Part shown: piece after piece, positions 32,809-43,000 of the stretch
How positions within the stretch are numbered: the stretch's first letter is position 1
How the letters are laid out: every line of letters begins with the position of its first letter
Assembly: GCA_030583925.1 (NCBI GenBank)
Contig: CP129482.1
Location: 1,240,001 to 1,304,000 of the forward strand
From: Anaerolineales bacterium
GTDB lineage: Bacteria; Chloroflexota; Anaerolineae; Anaerolineales; Villigracilaceae
Reading direction: 5' to 3'
Length of the DNA stretch: 64,000 nt
The notes under the pieces: generated by a model
Database searches by the model: none
Told to the model about the DNA's origin: nothing
Seen by the model: only the letters and a program-made list of their open reading frames with translations
Program-made: the position numbers and the translations under genes

Positions 32809-35103
32809 ATGACTCGCTGGCTCGACCCTCATCCTGTAGACATCCCCGCTTCATTCGCGGACCTCGACCTGCCTCCGCTTATTCAGCAGACTCTCGTCCG
32901 ACGCGGCATCGCCACACCCGAATCTGCCCGCGCGTTCCTTCACCCCGAAGAGACTCCCTCCACGCCATTTCCAAACATTGAAACAGCTGTTGAGATCATC
33001 CAACATCACATCGAACAAAAAAATAAAATTTGCGTCTGGGGCGACTTCGACGTGGACGGGCAGACTTCCACTGCTTTGCTTGTGCAAACGCTCCAATCCC
33101 TCGGCGCGGATGTGGTGTACTACATTCCGATTCGTGGCAAAGAGAGTCACGGCGTTCACATCGAATCGTTGACTCCGATTCTCGATAGCGGCGTCAAACT
33201 CCTCGTCACTTGCGACACAGGCATCACCGCCCACGAAGCGATTGAGTACGCCAACTCGCGCGGCGTGGATGTGGTCGTCACCGATCATCACGATTTGGGC
33301 GAAACACTCCCAAATGCGAAAGCGATCGTCAATCCAAAATTGTTACCCGAGGGTCATGCGCTCAAGAATCTCGCGGGGGTTGGGGTTGCATACAAACTCG
33401 CGGAAGCGTTGCTCAGTACCGCCGACTTTAGTCGGCTGGCTGTGCCGACTGAAGTCGGCAGTACACTCCTCGACCTCGTCGCCCTCGGACTCGTCGCCGA
33501 CGTTGCCCTGCTTCAAGGCGAGACGCGCTCACTGGCGCAAAAAGGGATTCGCCAACTTCGCCAAACAAACCGCCTCGGCTTGAAAGTGTTGGCAGAACTC
33601 TCGAACACGAATCTCGAATCGCTGACCGAAGAGACCATCGGCTTCACGTTCGCGCCGCGATTGAATGCGTTGGGAAGATTGAGCGACGCCAATCCCGCTG
33701 TCGAATTACTAATTACCAATAACCAAGCACGCGCCCGCGTCCTCGCCGCACAGATCGAAGGACTCAACGCGCAAAGACGCTTGCTCACGAGTCAAGTCAC
33801 GGAGGCGGCGGAGGCGCAACTACGCGAGCACCCCGAATTGTTGAATGAACCCGCGATTGTACTGTCGCATCCCAACTGGCCCGGTGGCGTGGTGGGGATC
33901 GTAGCGAATCGTCTCGTTGACCGTTATCGCAAACCCGCGTTGCTCCTCACCGAATCGGACGATGGAATTTTGCGCGGCTCGGCACGTTCGGTTGAGGGAT
34001 TGCACATCACCGAAGCGATCTCGTTGCAAAAGGAATCGCTTTTGAGTTTTGGCGGTCATCCCATGGCGGCGGGACTGTCGCTTCAAAAAGAGAATCTCGC
34101 TTCGTTTCGTAGAGGACTCGGCAAAGCCATCGAAAAACAACTCGGAGAAGTAATCCGCGAAGAGCCGACGTTGCAAATCGGCGCGTGGCTTGGCTTGAAT
34201 GAAATCAACCTTGAATTGGCTGATGCCATCGAAGCGCTCGCTCCGTTCGGCGCGGGAAATCCCAAACTCACGTTTGCGACGCGCGGCGCGATCTTGAAAT
34301 CCGTTACAGAGATCGGCACGTCGAAAGAACATCTGCGCTTGACGGTTGGCGATGAGGAAGACAACGTGCAAAGCGTTTTGTGGTGGGGCGGCGCGGGCGA
34401 GGAATTGCCAGAAACGGGAAGCCGCATTGACATCGCGTATTCCGTCCGCGCTTCGACGTTTCGCGGCGAGAAGCAGGCGGCGGTGACGTTCGAGGAGTTT
34501 CGCGTTGTTGAGGAAAAGGCGGTTGAAGTTCGAGAGCGGAGATTGGAGATTCGCGACTGGCGATTGGAGACTGGTCGGATTCATTCTTTGCAGGCGGATG
34601 TTCTCGTTTGGGCGGAGGGAGCGGATAAAGCGAAGGGAAAGTCGCGGTTTGAGTTGTATCCCGCCGATGAATTGGTGATTTACACAACGCCCGCCTCGCC
34701 AGCCGTGTTGCGCGCCGCGTTGGAAGTCGTCAAACCGAAGATCGTTTCTGTGATCGCCGTGCCGCCGACAAAAGAAAAAACGGATGGGTTCCTCGCGCGG
34801 CTGGCAGGCATGGCAAAGTTTGTGATCAACAACAAAGGCGGGAAGGTTTCGGTCAACGAGTTGGCGGTCGCGACGGCGCAACGCGTCGAGGCGGCGCGAA
34901 TCGGCTTGGAGTGGCTATCGGCTGGGGGTCATGTATCAGCCGTATCGGAGGGCGAAGCGGTTCTTTTATCCGCTGGCACTGGCGAGGCGGACCAATATCT
35001 GCAAAAGGAATTGTTCGTCGCAGTGCGGGGAATCCTTGAAGAGACGGCAGCGTATCGCGAGTATGTCGCGCGCGCGAAGATCGAGAGTTTGTTCGCCGAA
35101 TAG
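32809..35103 (+). CDS. recJ: Single-stranded-DNA-specific exonuclease RecJ
   Basis: This 764-residue 5'-3' ssDNA exonuclease works in recombination and mismatch repair. DHH-family motifs are WGDFDVDGQTS, TCDTGITAHEAI, VVTDHHDLGE and, in the DHHA1 part, SFGGHPMAAGLSL. Two segments are repeat translations: residues 203-218 (a REP palindrome, ADFSRLAVPTEVG) and residues about 574-588 (RRLEIRDWRLETG). Both keep the frame and lie between conserved blocks, so the protein may still be active. It follows the regulator gene by 24 bases. Confidence 0.93.
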   Translation: MTRWLDPHPVDIPASFADLDLPPLIQQTLVRRGIATPESARAFLHPEETPSTPFPNIETAVEIIQHHIEQKNKICVWGDFDVDGQTSTALLVQTLQSLGADVVYYIPIRGKESHGVHIESLTPILDSGVKLLVTCDTGITAHEAIEYANSRGVDVVVTDHHDLGETLPNAKAIVNPKLLPEGHALKNLAGVGVAYKLAEALLSTADFSRLAVPTEVGSTLLDLVALGLVADVALLQGETRSLAQKGIRQLRQTNRLGLKVLAELSNTNLESLTEETIGFTFAPRLNALGRLSDANPAVELLITNNQARARVLAAQIEGLNAQRRLLTSQVTEAAEAQLREHPELLNEPAIVLSHPNWPGGVVGIVANRLVDRYRKPALLLTESDDGILRGSARSVEGLHITEAISLQKESLLSFGGHPMAAGLSLQKENLASFRRGLGKAIEKQLGEVIREEPTLQIGAWLGLNEINLELADAIEALAPFGAGNPKLTFATRGAILKSVTEIGTSKEHLRLTVGDEEDNVQSVLWWGGAGEELPETGSRIDIAYSVRASTFRGEKQAAVTFEEFRVVEEKAVEVRERRLEIRDWRLETGRIHSLQADVLVWAEGADKAKGKSRFELYPADELVIYTTPASPAVLRAALEVVKPKIVSVIAVPPTKEKTDGFLARLAGMAKFVINNKGGKVSVNELAVATAQRVEAARIGLEWLSAGGHVSAVSEGEAVLLSAGTGEADQYLQKELFVAVRGILEETAAYREYVARAKIESLFAE
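33415..33464. repeat. REP palindrome in frame inside recJ
   Basis: Two palindromes, GCCGACTTTAGTCGGC and GCCGACTGAAGTCGGC, are separated by TGGCTGT. AGTACC is at the left edge and AGTAC at the right. The layout matches the RAYT-linked REPs at 29323-29445. Confidence 0.85.
34532..34575. repeat. 'GATTGGAGATT' repeat in frame inside recJ
   Basis: GGAGATTGGAGATTCGCGAC and GGCGATTGGAGACTGG are tandem imperfect copies encoding RRLEIRDWRLETG. The pattern is that of an intergenic direct-repeat family, here within coding sequence. Confidence 0.7.
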
Positions 35104-35105
35104 GG

Positions 35106-35135
35106 GCTTCGCAAAGTGAACTTTGCGGTACGGTT
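35106..35135. repeat. REP palindrome after recJ
   Basis: CGCAAAGTGAACTTTGCG followed by GTAC is an inverted member of the GTACCGCAAA family. A partial sister (AGCAAAGTTCACTTTGCG) is at about 56741-56758. Confidence 0.75.
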
Positions 35136-35143
35136 CGCAAAAG

Positions 35144-35950
35144 TTAAGGGGTGGGCGTGGGGGTTTTCAAAATATCGGGGATGACGACCATGTCGAGATT
35201 CACTGAGCCACCCGAAAGATGGGTGATCGTCAAAATGTGAGTGCCGTTGAGCAACATGGGCGAGACCCATTCGGTTTGGGTGACGACATCCGCCGATTCG
35301 TCGAGGTCGTATTCAAGCCCGTCGAGGTTGATGCGGATGGTTCCCAAACTCGAACCCGATTGATAAAAAATCCGCACTTGTTCGCCAATGAACCGGAACA
35401 TCACCGAGTTGTCCAACGTGGTCGAAACGTGCAATGTGCCTTTTTCTACGCCGCTGACGTTGGTCTGTGAAACCCAATTGCCGATGTAGTCGATGCGTTG
35501 ATCGGTGTCGTCGTATGTGCCGGGATTCAACGGCGCGTTCGAGGCTGTGGTCGGCGTCAGCGTAGACAGGCTGGGAGGGGTACGCGTGCGCGTCGGCGAG
35601 GCGATCGAGATGATGTCGTCCTCCGCAGTTGACGAGGCGGTACGCGTCGGCGGGCGACCGGGGCGCTCGGTGGGCGTGGTTTTTTTAGTCGCTGTTTCTT
35701 CTGCTGATTCGCCTTCGCCGGCAGTCTCGGTTTCGAGCGTCGGTGTATCTTCGGGGGTTAGCGTTGTGAATCCCGGCTCGGTTCCCAATAACATAAATTG
35801 GAAAGGCGTGTTGGTGGCTTCGACCGGCGTCGCGCCGCGGAACGCGCTGAGCCGTGCAAGCACCAGCACGAGGCAGATGCCGAAGATCGAAAATGCGCCA
35901 AAGACGAGCGGGGGAATCAACGAACGATCGAAGGGCGGTTTGTTATCCAT
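35144..35950 (-). CDS. Membrane-anchored protein with Thr/Pro-rich linker and beta domain
   Basis: In this 268-residue protein, residues about 10-35 form an uncleaved signal or anchor (LIPPLVFGAFSIFGICLVLV). A low-complexity Thr/Pro/Glu stretch runs to about residue 145. A C-terminal beta-rich domain (DYIGNWVSQTNVSGVEKGTL, VRIFYQSGSSLGTIRINLDG) looks like a carbohydrate-binding jelly roll. The ATG at 35950 is preferred over an upstream start because it lies 1 base after the aminotransferase stop. Family and ligand are unknown. Confidence 0.7.
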   Translation of the reverse strand: MDNKPPFDRSLIPPLVFGAFSIFGICLVLVLARLSAFRGATPVEATNTPFQFMLLGTEPGFTTLTPEDTPTLETETAGEGESAEETATKKTTPTERPGRPPTRTASSTAEDDIISIASPTRTRTPPSLSTLTPTTASNAPLNPGTYDDTDQRIDYIGNWVSQTNVSGVEKGTLHVSTTLDNSVMFRFIGEQVRIFYQSGSSLGTIRINLDGLEYDLDESADVVTQTEWVSPMLLNGTHILTITHLSGGSVNLDMVVIPDILKTPTPTP

Positions 35951-35951
35951 C

Positions 35952-37301
35952 TCACGCAGTCTCTTTGTCTGTGATCTCCAGCGCCTTGTCCAAAACTTCA
36001 AAGCCCTCGCGCAATTGCTCTTCCGTGACGATCAACGGCGGGATGATCAACACTGTATGCCAATGTGTGTATAAAAATAAACCGTGATCGAGGCAATATT
36101 TTTTCAATGCGTTCATCGCGGGCGAAGATTGGTTCCACGGCGCCATCGGCTCTTTCGTTTTACGGTCTTTGACCAATTCAAGGATGCCGAATAGACCGAT
36201 CGAGCGGACTTCGCCAACGGAGGGATGCGCTTCGCCGAGATCGTTCAACATCCGCTTCAACACCGGACCCATGCCTGCCGCGCGTTGGGGAATTTGATCG
36301 TCCTTCATCGCGCGGATGTTCGCCACCGCCGCCGCCAGCGAAATGGGATGGGAGGTGTACGTGAGTCCGCTCTCGAATGGTGTGTCGTTGAACGCGGCGG
36401 CGATCTTCGGCTTCATTGCCACCGCGCCCAGCGGCGCGTAGGCGGAGGTGAGACCCTTTGCCATGGTGATGATATCCGGCACAACGTCCCAGTGTTCGAT
36501 GGCAAACCATTTGCCGGTGCGGCCGAATCCGCTCATCACTTCGTCGGCGATCATCACGATGCCGTATTTGTCGCACAGAGCGCGCACACCTTGCATGTAT
36601 CCATCTGGCGGGATGATGATTCCGTTCGTGCCAGTGACCGACTCCATCAGGATCGCGGCGATGGATTCGGGTCCCTCGTAGAGGATGATCTCCTCGAGGT
36701 GGTTCAAATAATCGCGCGTGAACTCCTCTTCGGAAATGTCCGCGTTCGTGCGATGGAAGGTGGAGCGATAACGATACGGGTCGAGGAAGTGGACGACGCC
36801 GGTCATCAAGTTTGGCTCCCACGCGACGCGGCGGGGGTCGCCGGTGGCTGCCATCGCGCCGGCAGTCGCCCCGTGGTAAGAACGGTAGCGAGTCAAAATT
36901 TTGTGCCGCCGCGTGTAGCCGCGCGCGAGTTTGATCGCGTTCTCATTGGCATCCGCGCCGCCGAGGGTGAACAGGACTTTCGTCAGCGCTTGATGCGGGG
37001 TTATATCCGCAACGGTTTTCGCGGCGAGCGCGCGGATTTTCGTCGTCATGCCGGGCGCAGCGTAGGGGAGCTCTGCCGCCTGTTCCTGCATGGCTTTGAT
37101 GATGCGCTCATCGCCGTGACCGATGTTGACGCACATGGTCATCGAATTGAAGTCGAGGTAGCGCTTGTCGTCCACATCCCAAAAATATACGCCCTTGGCG
37201 CGCTTCACCGCGAGCGGGTTGACTTTTGCCTGCGCCGACCACGTGTAAAAAACATGCTCTTTCGAAAGCGCTACAACTTCATCGTCGGGGAGATCGAACA
37301 T
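35952..37301 (-). CDS. Class III PLP-dependent aminotransferase
   Basis: This 449-residue aminotransferase has the N-terminal YFWDVDDKRYLDFNSMTMCV, PLP phosphate contacts in GGADANENAIKLAR and the Asp in MIADEVMSGFGRTGKWF. The Schiff-base Lys lies in ITMAKGLTSAYAPLGA. The layout resembles omega-amino acid or taurine:pyruvate aminotransferases. The substrate cannot be settled from sequence. It precedes the membrane-anchored protein gene by 1 base, a link hard to interpret. Confidence 0.88.
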   Translation of the reverse strand: MFDLPDDEVVALSKEHVFYTWSAQAKVNPLAVKRAKGVYFWDVDDKRYLDFNSMTMCVNIGHGDERIIKAMQEQAAELPYAAPGMTTKIRALAAKTVADITPHQALTKVLFTLGGADANENAIKLARGYTRRHKILTRYRSYHGATAGAMAATGDPRRVAWEPNLMTGVVHFLDPYRYRSTFHRTNADISEEEFTRDYLNHLEEIILYEGPESIAAILMESVTGTNGIIIPPDGYMQGVRALCDKYGIVMIADEVMSGFGRTGKWFAIEHWDVVPDIITMAKGLTSAYAPLGAVAMKPKIAAAFNDTPFESGLTYTSHPISLAAAVANIRAMKDDQIPQRAAGMGPVLKRMLNDLGEAHPSVGEVRSIGLFGILELVKDRKTKEPMAPWNQSSPAMNALKKYCLDHGLFLYTHWHTVLIIPPLIVTEEQLREGFEVLDKALEITDKETA

Positions 37302-37401
37302 TTTTGTTCCTCATAACCTGTCTGTGTGTTTCCTTGCCTACCCTCAAATTATACCCTCCACATTTCCGCGCGCCTGTGATAAACTCTTGCCCGCTCGACT
37401 A

Positions 37402-37488
37402 CAGGTACGCACGCAAGTGTACGTGCCTTTCCGCTCCCGGCGGACCGACGGTTTGAACGGGAGCAATCCCATGGAAAGGAGGAATTCC
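37402..37488 (+). promoter_or_regulatory. Structured 5' leader of rpsF, possible S6:S18 autoregulatory site
   Basis: A stem GCTCCCG/CGGGAGC (37433-37464) encloses GCGGACCGACGGTTTGAA, preceded by another hairpin from about 37402. Many bacteria have an S6:S18-binding leader with a conserved CCG bulge before rpsF. The ACCGACGG element would fit, but this is by memory of the motif. AAAGGAGG follows before the rpsF ATG. Confidence 0.45.
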
Positions 37489-37491
37489 CTC

Positions 37492-37776
37492 ATGCGAAAC
37501 TATGAATTGGTCTGCATCATCCAGCCCGAACTGGATGAGACCGCTTTTAAAGGCGCGGTTGAACGCGTTCAAGGCTGGGTCACTGAATCCGGCGGAACCG
37601 TAGACAAAGTGGATGTTTGGGGTCGCCGCAGGCTGGCGTATCCCATCCGCAAACAGCGCGAAGGACAGTACGTTCTGCTCAACCTGACGCTCGAACCGAA
37701 GACGACCGGCGAACTGGAACGCAACATCCGCTTCCTTGAACCGGTGATGCGTCACATGCTTGTTGCTGTTTCATAA
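37492..37776 (+). CDS. rpsF: 30S ribosomal protein S6
   Basis: This 94-residue protein starts MRNYELVCIIQPELDE and has the conserved WGRRRLAYPIRKQREGQYVL. It binds 16S rRNA with S18 in the platform. The ATG at 37492, with AAAGGAGG upstream, is the true start; in-frame sequence upstream is not conserved. First gene of rpsF-ssb-rpsR. Confidence 0.97.
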   Translation: MRNYELVCIIQPELDETAFKGAVERVQGWVTESGGTVDKVDVWGRRRLAYPIRKQREGQYVLLNLTLEPKTTGELERNIRFLEPVMRHMLVAVS

Positions 37777-37826
37777 TTTGTTGTCGAAAACTCGAATGGA
37801 TGGAGTTTGTAAACAAGGAGAATGAT

Positions 37827-38252
37827 ATGAGCCGAGGATTGAATAAGGTTCAGATTATCGGTCACTTGGGGCGCGAACCGGAGATGCGTTACACGCCCTC
37901 CGGCAAACCGGTGACCACGTTTACGGTGGCAGTCAGCCGCTCGTGGAGTTCCACCGACGGCGAGCGTCATAGCGAAACCGAATGGTTCAATATCGTCGCC
38001 TTCGGCAACCTTGCCGAAACGTGCAAGCAATATCTCGTGAAGGGCAAGCAGGTCTACATTGACGGACGCCTGCAAACCCGCCGCTGGGACGATAAAGAAG
38101 GCGTTAAGCACACGAGCATCGAGATCGTTGCCGGCGAGATGATCATGCTTGGCGACCGGCGCGATCATGCTAACCAACAATCTCAGGCGCCCGCCGAATC
38201 AGAATCGCACGAGGGCGAGGCGTCTCCGTTCGAGGATGAATTTCCATTCTAA
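37827..38252 (+). CDS. ssb: Single-stranded DNA-binding protein
   Basis: This 141-residue SSB has an OB-fold start (MSRGLNKVQIIGHLGREPEM), the FTVAVSRSW and ETEWFNIVAFGNLAE blocks, a short disordered linker and the acidic tip PFEDEFPF that recruits repair and replication proteins. The ATG at 37827 with AAGGAGA upstream is chosen over an earlier in-frame start. It sits between rpsF and rpsR as in many bacteria. Confidence 0.96.
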   Translation: MSRGLNKVQIIGHLGREPEMRYTPSGKPVTTFTVAVSRSWSSTDGERHSETEWFNIVAFGNLAETCKQYLVKGKQVYIDGRLQTRRWDDKEGVKHTSIEIVAGEMIMLGDRRDHANQQSQAPAESESHEGEASPFEDEFPF

Positions 38253-38301
38253 GTAGTCGCGAAAGAATGAACTTTCGCGAGTGAAATTTGGAGTATTACA
38301 C

Positions 38302-38592
38302 ATGGCTGAAGAAAGAGAACAACGCAGATCGTCGGAAGGCGGCGAGGGCGGCGAACGCCGTTTCTTTGCGAAACCCAAATTCTGTCAATTCTGCGCAGAT
38401 AAATCGCTGGTTATTGATTACAAGAAGACCGACCTGCTTCGCAAATATGTAGGCGAAGACGGGCGGATCCGCCCGCGCCGGCAGACCGGCGCGTGCGCGA
38501 GACATCAGCGCGCGGTCGCGGCGGCTGTCAAGCAAGCCCGGCAGATCGCTTTGTTCCCCTTTACGGGGGCGCACGCGGACGACAATCGCTGA
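38302..38592 (+). CDS. rpsR: 30S ribosomal protein S18
   Basis: This 96-residue protein has an acidic/basic N-terminal extension, a CQFC and later CARH set that looks zinc-binding, and the conserved [32 protein letters not shown] and ARQIALFPF. The ATG at 38302 is preferred over an upstream GTG. A GCGAAAG/CTTTCGC palindrome lies between ssb and rpsR. The usual downstream rplI is missing. Confidence 0.95.
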   Translation: MAEEREQRRSSEGGEGGERRFFAKPKFCQFCADKSLVIDYKKTDLLRKYVGEDGRIRPRRQTGACARHQRAVAAAVKQARQIALFPFTGAHADDNR

Positions 38593-38662
38593 ACCAGACT
38601 GCACGTCCGGGGTGAAGCGTGCTGTCAGCGCGCATCCTTGAATCGTGCCGCAGAATATACTT

Positions 38663-39955
38663 ATGTCCAATCAAAGTTCTCCACCCAAACCTGCCACCAA
38701 GAAGCACATCGCGCGCCTTGAGCGCGAAAGGCGGCAGGTGAGATTGATCCGCTGGATCGTGTTCGGTTGTATCGCGCTCGTGGCGGGGATCATCGGCTAC
38801 GGTTATCTCGACTTGAACTATCTGCAACTCAACGATCCCGTTGCAGAAGTGAACGGAGAGATCATCACGACCCGTCAATGGCAGGAACGCGTGCAGGTAC
38901 AACGCTACATCTTGCTGAACCAATACAATCAGGCTGTGTTCCAGCAGAATTTTGGAATTGATACCAGCCAGCAACAACAGAGCATTCTGCTCACTATGCA
39001 ACAGCCCATTTTGCTTGGGCAACAGGCGCTGGATGCCCTCGTGGATGAAACGCTCATCCGCCAACAGGCAAAAAAACTTGGCATCACTGTCAGCGAGCAA
39101 GAAGTGGACGAGGCGATTCAAAGCGCTTACAACTTTTTCCCTAACGGGACAGAGACGCCTGCCCCCACAGCGACTGAGTTTGCTCTTCCTACGCTTTCGT
39201 CCCAGCAGTTGACGTTGTACCCTTCTACGGCAACGCCGACGAAATTTCTGACCCCGACGCCCACGCAGACAAGTACACCGGATCCTGCTGTGACTTCAAC
39301 TGCTACGGCTACGCAAGCGCCTCCCACCCCGACGTTTGTCCCGCTCCCTGCGACGGCAACTGCCACTCCATACACGCTCGATGGTTTCAACAATGTGTAT
39401 GCCACATCGGTCGCGAGTTTCGATGCCGATGGGATCAGCGAGAAAACGCTGCGTTCGATCTATGAAGCGAACTTGCTCCGCGAGAAAGTGTTTGAGGCGG
39501 TCACTGCAGATACGCCTCACACCGAGGAGCAGGTCTGGGCTCGCCATATCCTTGTGGAGGATGCGCGCACTTCCGGCATCGTCCGCTCGTTATTGATCGG
39601 CGGCAAGGATTTTGCCGAAGCCGCGAAAGAATTTTCGAAGGATACCGGCTCCGGTATGTCCGGCGGAGATTTGGGCTGGTTTGGCAGGGGTATGATGGTG
39701 GCTGAGTTCGAAAACGCCGCGTTCAGCCAGAAGGTTGGTGAGATCGGCGAACCGGTGCAGAGCCAGTTCGGTTATCATATCATTCAAGTGCTTGGTCATA
39801 CTGATGTTCCGTTAAGCGAGAGTCAGTACGAACAAAAACGCCAGACCGAGTTCAGTGAGTGGCTTGAACAGGTGAAGAAAGATTCTGCCATTTTGATCCA
39901 TGAAGAATGGCGCGACCGTGTGCCTCCCGCGCCGGCGGGTTTTGGTCAGCAATAA
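38663..39955 (+). CDS. Membrane-anchored parvulin-type peptidyl-prolyl isomerase
   Basis: This protein has about 430 residues. One membrane helix (about residues 29-50) is followed by a SurA-like N-terminal chaperone part and a Thr/Pro-rich insert of about 70 residues (TPTPTQTSTPDPAV). A PpiC rotamase domain follows (ARHILVEDARTSG, GGDLGWFGRGMMVAEFENAA, SQFGYHIIQVLG). It would assist folding of exported proteins outside the membrane. The ATG at 38663 is favoured over an in-frame GTG at 38645, but neither has a clear ribosome binding site. Confidence 0.87.
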   Translation: MSNQSSPPKPATKKHIARLERERRQVRLIRWIVFGCIALVAGIIGYGYLDLNYLQLNDPVAEVNGEIITTRQWQERVQVQRYILLNQYNQAVFQQNFGIDTSQQQQSILLTMQQPILLGQQALDALVDETLIRQQAKKLGITVSEQEVDEAIQSAYNFFPNGTETPAPTATEFALPTLSSQQLTLYPSTATPTKFLTPTPTQTSTPDPAVTSTATATQAPPTPTFVPLPATATATPYTLDGFNNVYATSVASFDADGISEKTLRSIYEANLLREKVFEAVTADTPHTEEQVWARHILVEDARTSGIVRSLLIGGKDFAEAAKEFSKDTGSGMSGGDLGWFGRGMMVAEFENAAFSQKVGEIGEPVQSQFGYHIIQVLGHTDVPLSESQYEQKRQTEFSEWLEQVKKDSAILIHEEWRDRVPPAPAGFGQQ

Positions 39956-39967
39956 ACGGTACAAACA

Positions 39968-40001
39968 AGATCGCCCGTCTCATTTCGAGCGGGCGATCTT
40001 T
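39968..40001. terminator. Terminator between the isomerase gene and smc
   Basis: GATCGCCCG (39969-39977) pairs with CGGGCGATC (39990-39998), followed by TTTGATT. It serves two convergent genes. Confidence 0.82.
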
Positions 40002-40036
40002 GATTCTCCAATTTGTGCAGTGAGACGCACCTTCGA

Positions 40037-43000
40037 CTAGCCTCGCTTCATCATCTCATCCGTCACCTGATCCAGCCTCAAACTCACGATCTGACTCGCC
40101 GAGTCGCGTCCCATCGTGATGCCGTAAATCACATCCGCCGCTTGGACGGTGTTGCGGTTGTGCGTGATGACGATGAACTGCGTCTCCTTGCTCAACTCCA
40201 ACAGCAGATCGCGGAAGCGACCGACGTTCGCCTCATCGAGCATCGCGTCCACCTCATCCATCACACAGACAGGCGTCGGTGAAACTTTGAGCAACGCAAA
40301 CACCAACGCGACGGCAGTCAAACTCCGCTCGCCGCCTGAGAGCAGAGCCAGTCCCTGCTCGCGCCGACCTGGCAAACGCGCTTCGATCTCGATTCCCGTT
40401 TCGACCAAATTATCGGGGTCGGTCAACGCCAGCCGCGCCGAGCCGCCGCCGAACAAACGCGTGAACATCGCGCGGAATTGTTTATCCACTGCGTCGAACG
40501 TTTTCGAGAACGATTGCTTTGTCAATTCATCAAGTTCGGCGATGACCTGCCGCAAGTCCGCTTCGGCTTTGCGGAGATCGTCCACTTGCGTGCGCATGAA
40601 CGAATAACGTTCCGACTCGGCGTCGAACTCCTGTTTCGCTTCGGGGTTGATCGGACCCATCCGCCTCATGCGGGCGCGGTTTTGAGTCAATTGCGTTTCG
40701 AGATCGGGTGAAATTTCCGTCACCACAGGCAATTCTTCGATCATACCCTCAAAGGGCAACGGCACGGGTCCCGCCACATCTGCCGCGTAATCGAACATCA
40801 CTAAACCGAAATCGTCGGTGATCTTCTGTTGCAAATTATCAAGCGACTCTTGCTTCCTCATCAACTCCAATTGCACTTGCCCATGCAAACGCTCGCCCGT
40901 TGCAAGTCCGCGCCCTGCGTTGGCTTCGCCGTCTTGCAAGCGCGCCTCTTCCTGCTCCGCCGATTCCAAATCTTTTTCAACGGGATCAATTTTCACGCGC
41001 AACTCTTCGATCTGCGCTTGCAACATCCCCTCGCGTTCCCGCAACGACGTTTTTGAATTCTCCAATTCTCCGAACGACGTATTCACCTCGCTCAACCGCG
41101 ATGCAATTTCCATCCTGCGCGCATCGAATCGCTCAACCTCTTTTCCTCTTTCCTCTTTTCTCCCGCGCGCATCCTCCAGCGCGCGCTCCGACACTGCCGC
41201 GCGCGTGCCCCAATACGTCGCCTGATTTTGCGTCTCTGCCAGATCAGTCTCGCTCAATTGTAACGACAGCGCTCGCACATCCTCCTGCGCGCCTGCCGAC
41301 CGAGCTTCAATTTCAGATAGCGATTGTTTCAGACTCGCTTGCGACTTCGCCGCCTCATCCATTTCACTTTTTAATTGGATGTGTTGACTCTTCTGCCATT
41401 CCAACTGACGACGAGCCGCTTCAGACTCCAATTCAGCCTGCTTCTCGGACTCTTGAGCCTTCTCCACACTGACGCGTGATTCGCGCGCCTCGCTCTCGGC
41501 TTGACTCACCCCCCGCGCCGCGTCCGTGATGCGAGCGGAAAGCGAATCCACCTCGCCGTTCAGCGACTCGATCTGCGCGCCTAGCACGGATAAGGCTTCG
41601 GTTAACTCCCGCTTTTGGCGCGGACGACTCAAAGCGGATGATGAAGCGGTCTTCCCAGCGACGATCAAACCGTCGCCGCGGAAGACTTCGCCGCGCAACG
41701 TCACCGCGCGCGCGTGCGTCGGCAAATCCCGAATCAACCGCCGCGCGCTAACGCGGTCGCGCACGATAATCGTCTGCCCAAGCAGGGCGCGTGCCGCCGC
41801 GCGGAATTCATCGTTGACGTTCAATAATTCGGATGCGACGCCCAAACACGATTCGTCGTTCGGCTTCGTGAGCGGTTGATATGAATTGTTCTCAATCGGA
41901 AGCAATACCGCGCGCCCCGCGTTATTCGACTCAAGCAATTGCAGGGCATCTTCGATCTCGTCCGCATCGAGCATGATCGCATCGAGCGCATCGCCCAAAG
42001 CCGCAGAGATGGCGGTTTCGAGCTCGGCAGGGACATCGAGCGCCGCGCTCAACGCGCCCCGCGCGCGTTTGAGTTTGAATTGCTGGGCGGCTTCGAGCAA
42101 AAAGCGCGCGCCTTCGGCATACCCCGCCAGCGACTGTTCGGCTTGCTCGATCACTTCAAGTTGCGTTTTGAAGCGTGTATGCTCGGCAAGTCTGTTCGCG
42201 CGTTCTTCGTTTCTCGCGCGCCGTTCACCCTCAAGCCCCTCAACTTCCTTTTTACCGCTTTCCACTTTCGCTTGCGCGATTCGTAACTGATTCTCTGTCT
42301 CTTCCCGCCTCTTCCTCGCCTCCGCATAATTTTCGCTGACCGTGCGCGAAGTCGTCTCAGCCGCTTCAACAGCTTTTTCCGCTTCGCTCGACCGCGTCTG
42401 TAAACTTTCAAGACGAGACTTCAACTCACCTAGCCGCGCCTGCGATTCAGCGCGTTGCATCGTCCATGTTTCGATTTGAGCGCGCGCGGCGTTCAGTTTT
42501 TCTTCGAGCGCGGCGCGGTCGGATTGTCCGCTTTGGAGCTTGAGTTGCGCGTCGCTCAATTGTTTTTGCGCTTCGTTGTATTCCGCTTGCAGGCGGACGA
42601 ACTCCTGTTCCACTTCCTCGATCCGCGCGCGAACGACTTTCTCTTCATCGCCAGCGCGTTCCTGTTCGGCAAACACGGAAGTTTGCGATGCAAGCAACGA
42701 CCTGCGGCGTTCTTCCAACACAGCGAGTTCGCGGCTGACCTCTTCGCGTTGGCTGTGCAATTCCGCTGAAGCGCGATGCCACGCGTTGAGTTGCGAACGC
42801 GAGCCGATGAATTTTTCACGGAACGCATTGTACTCCGCCTGCGCTTTTTGATGAGCCTCGCGCGCCTCGTTCACGCGCGCCTCCTGCGCTTTCACCGCAT
42901 CCTTAGCGGTCGTCAGTTCTTGTTGCGCGTGATGCCAGTGATAGCCATACCATTCGCGCAGAATTACCTTCAAATCCGCTTGGGCGCGGGAATATTCGAT

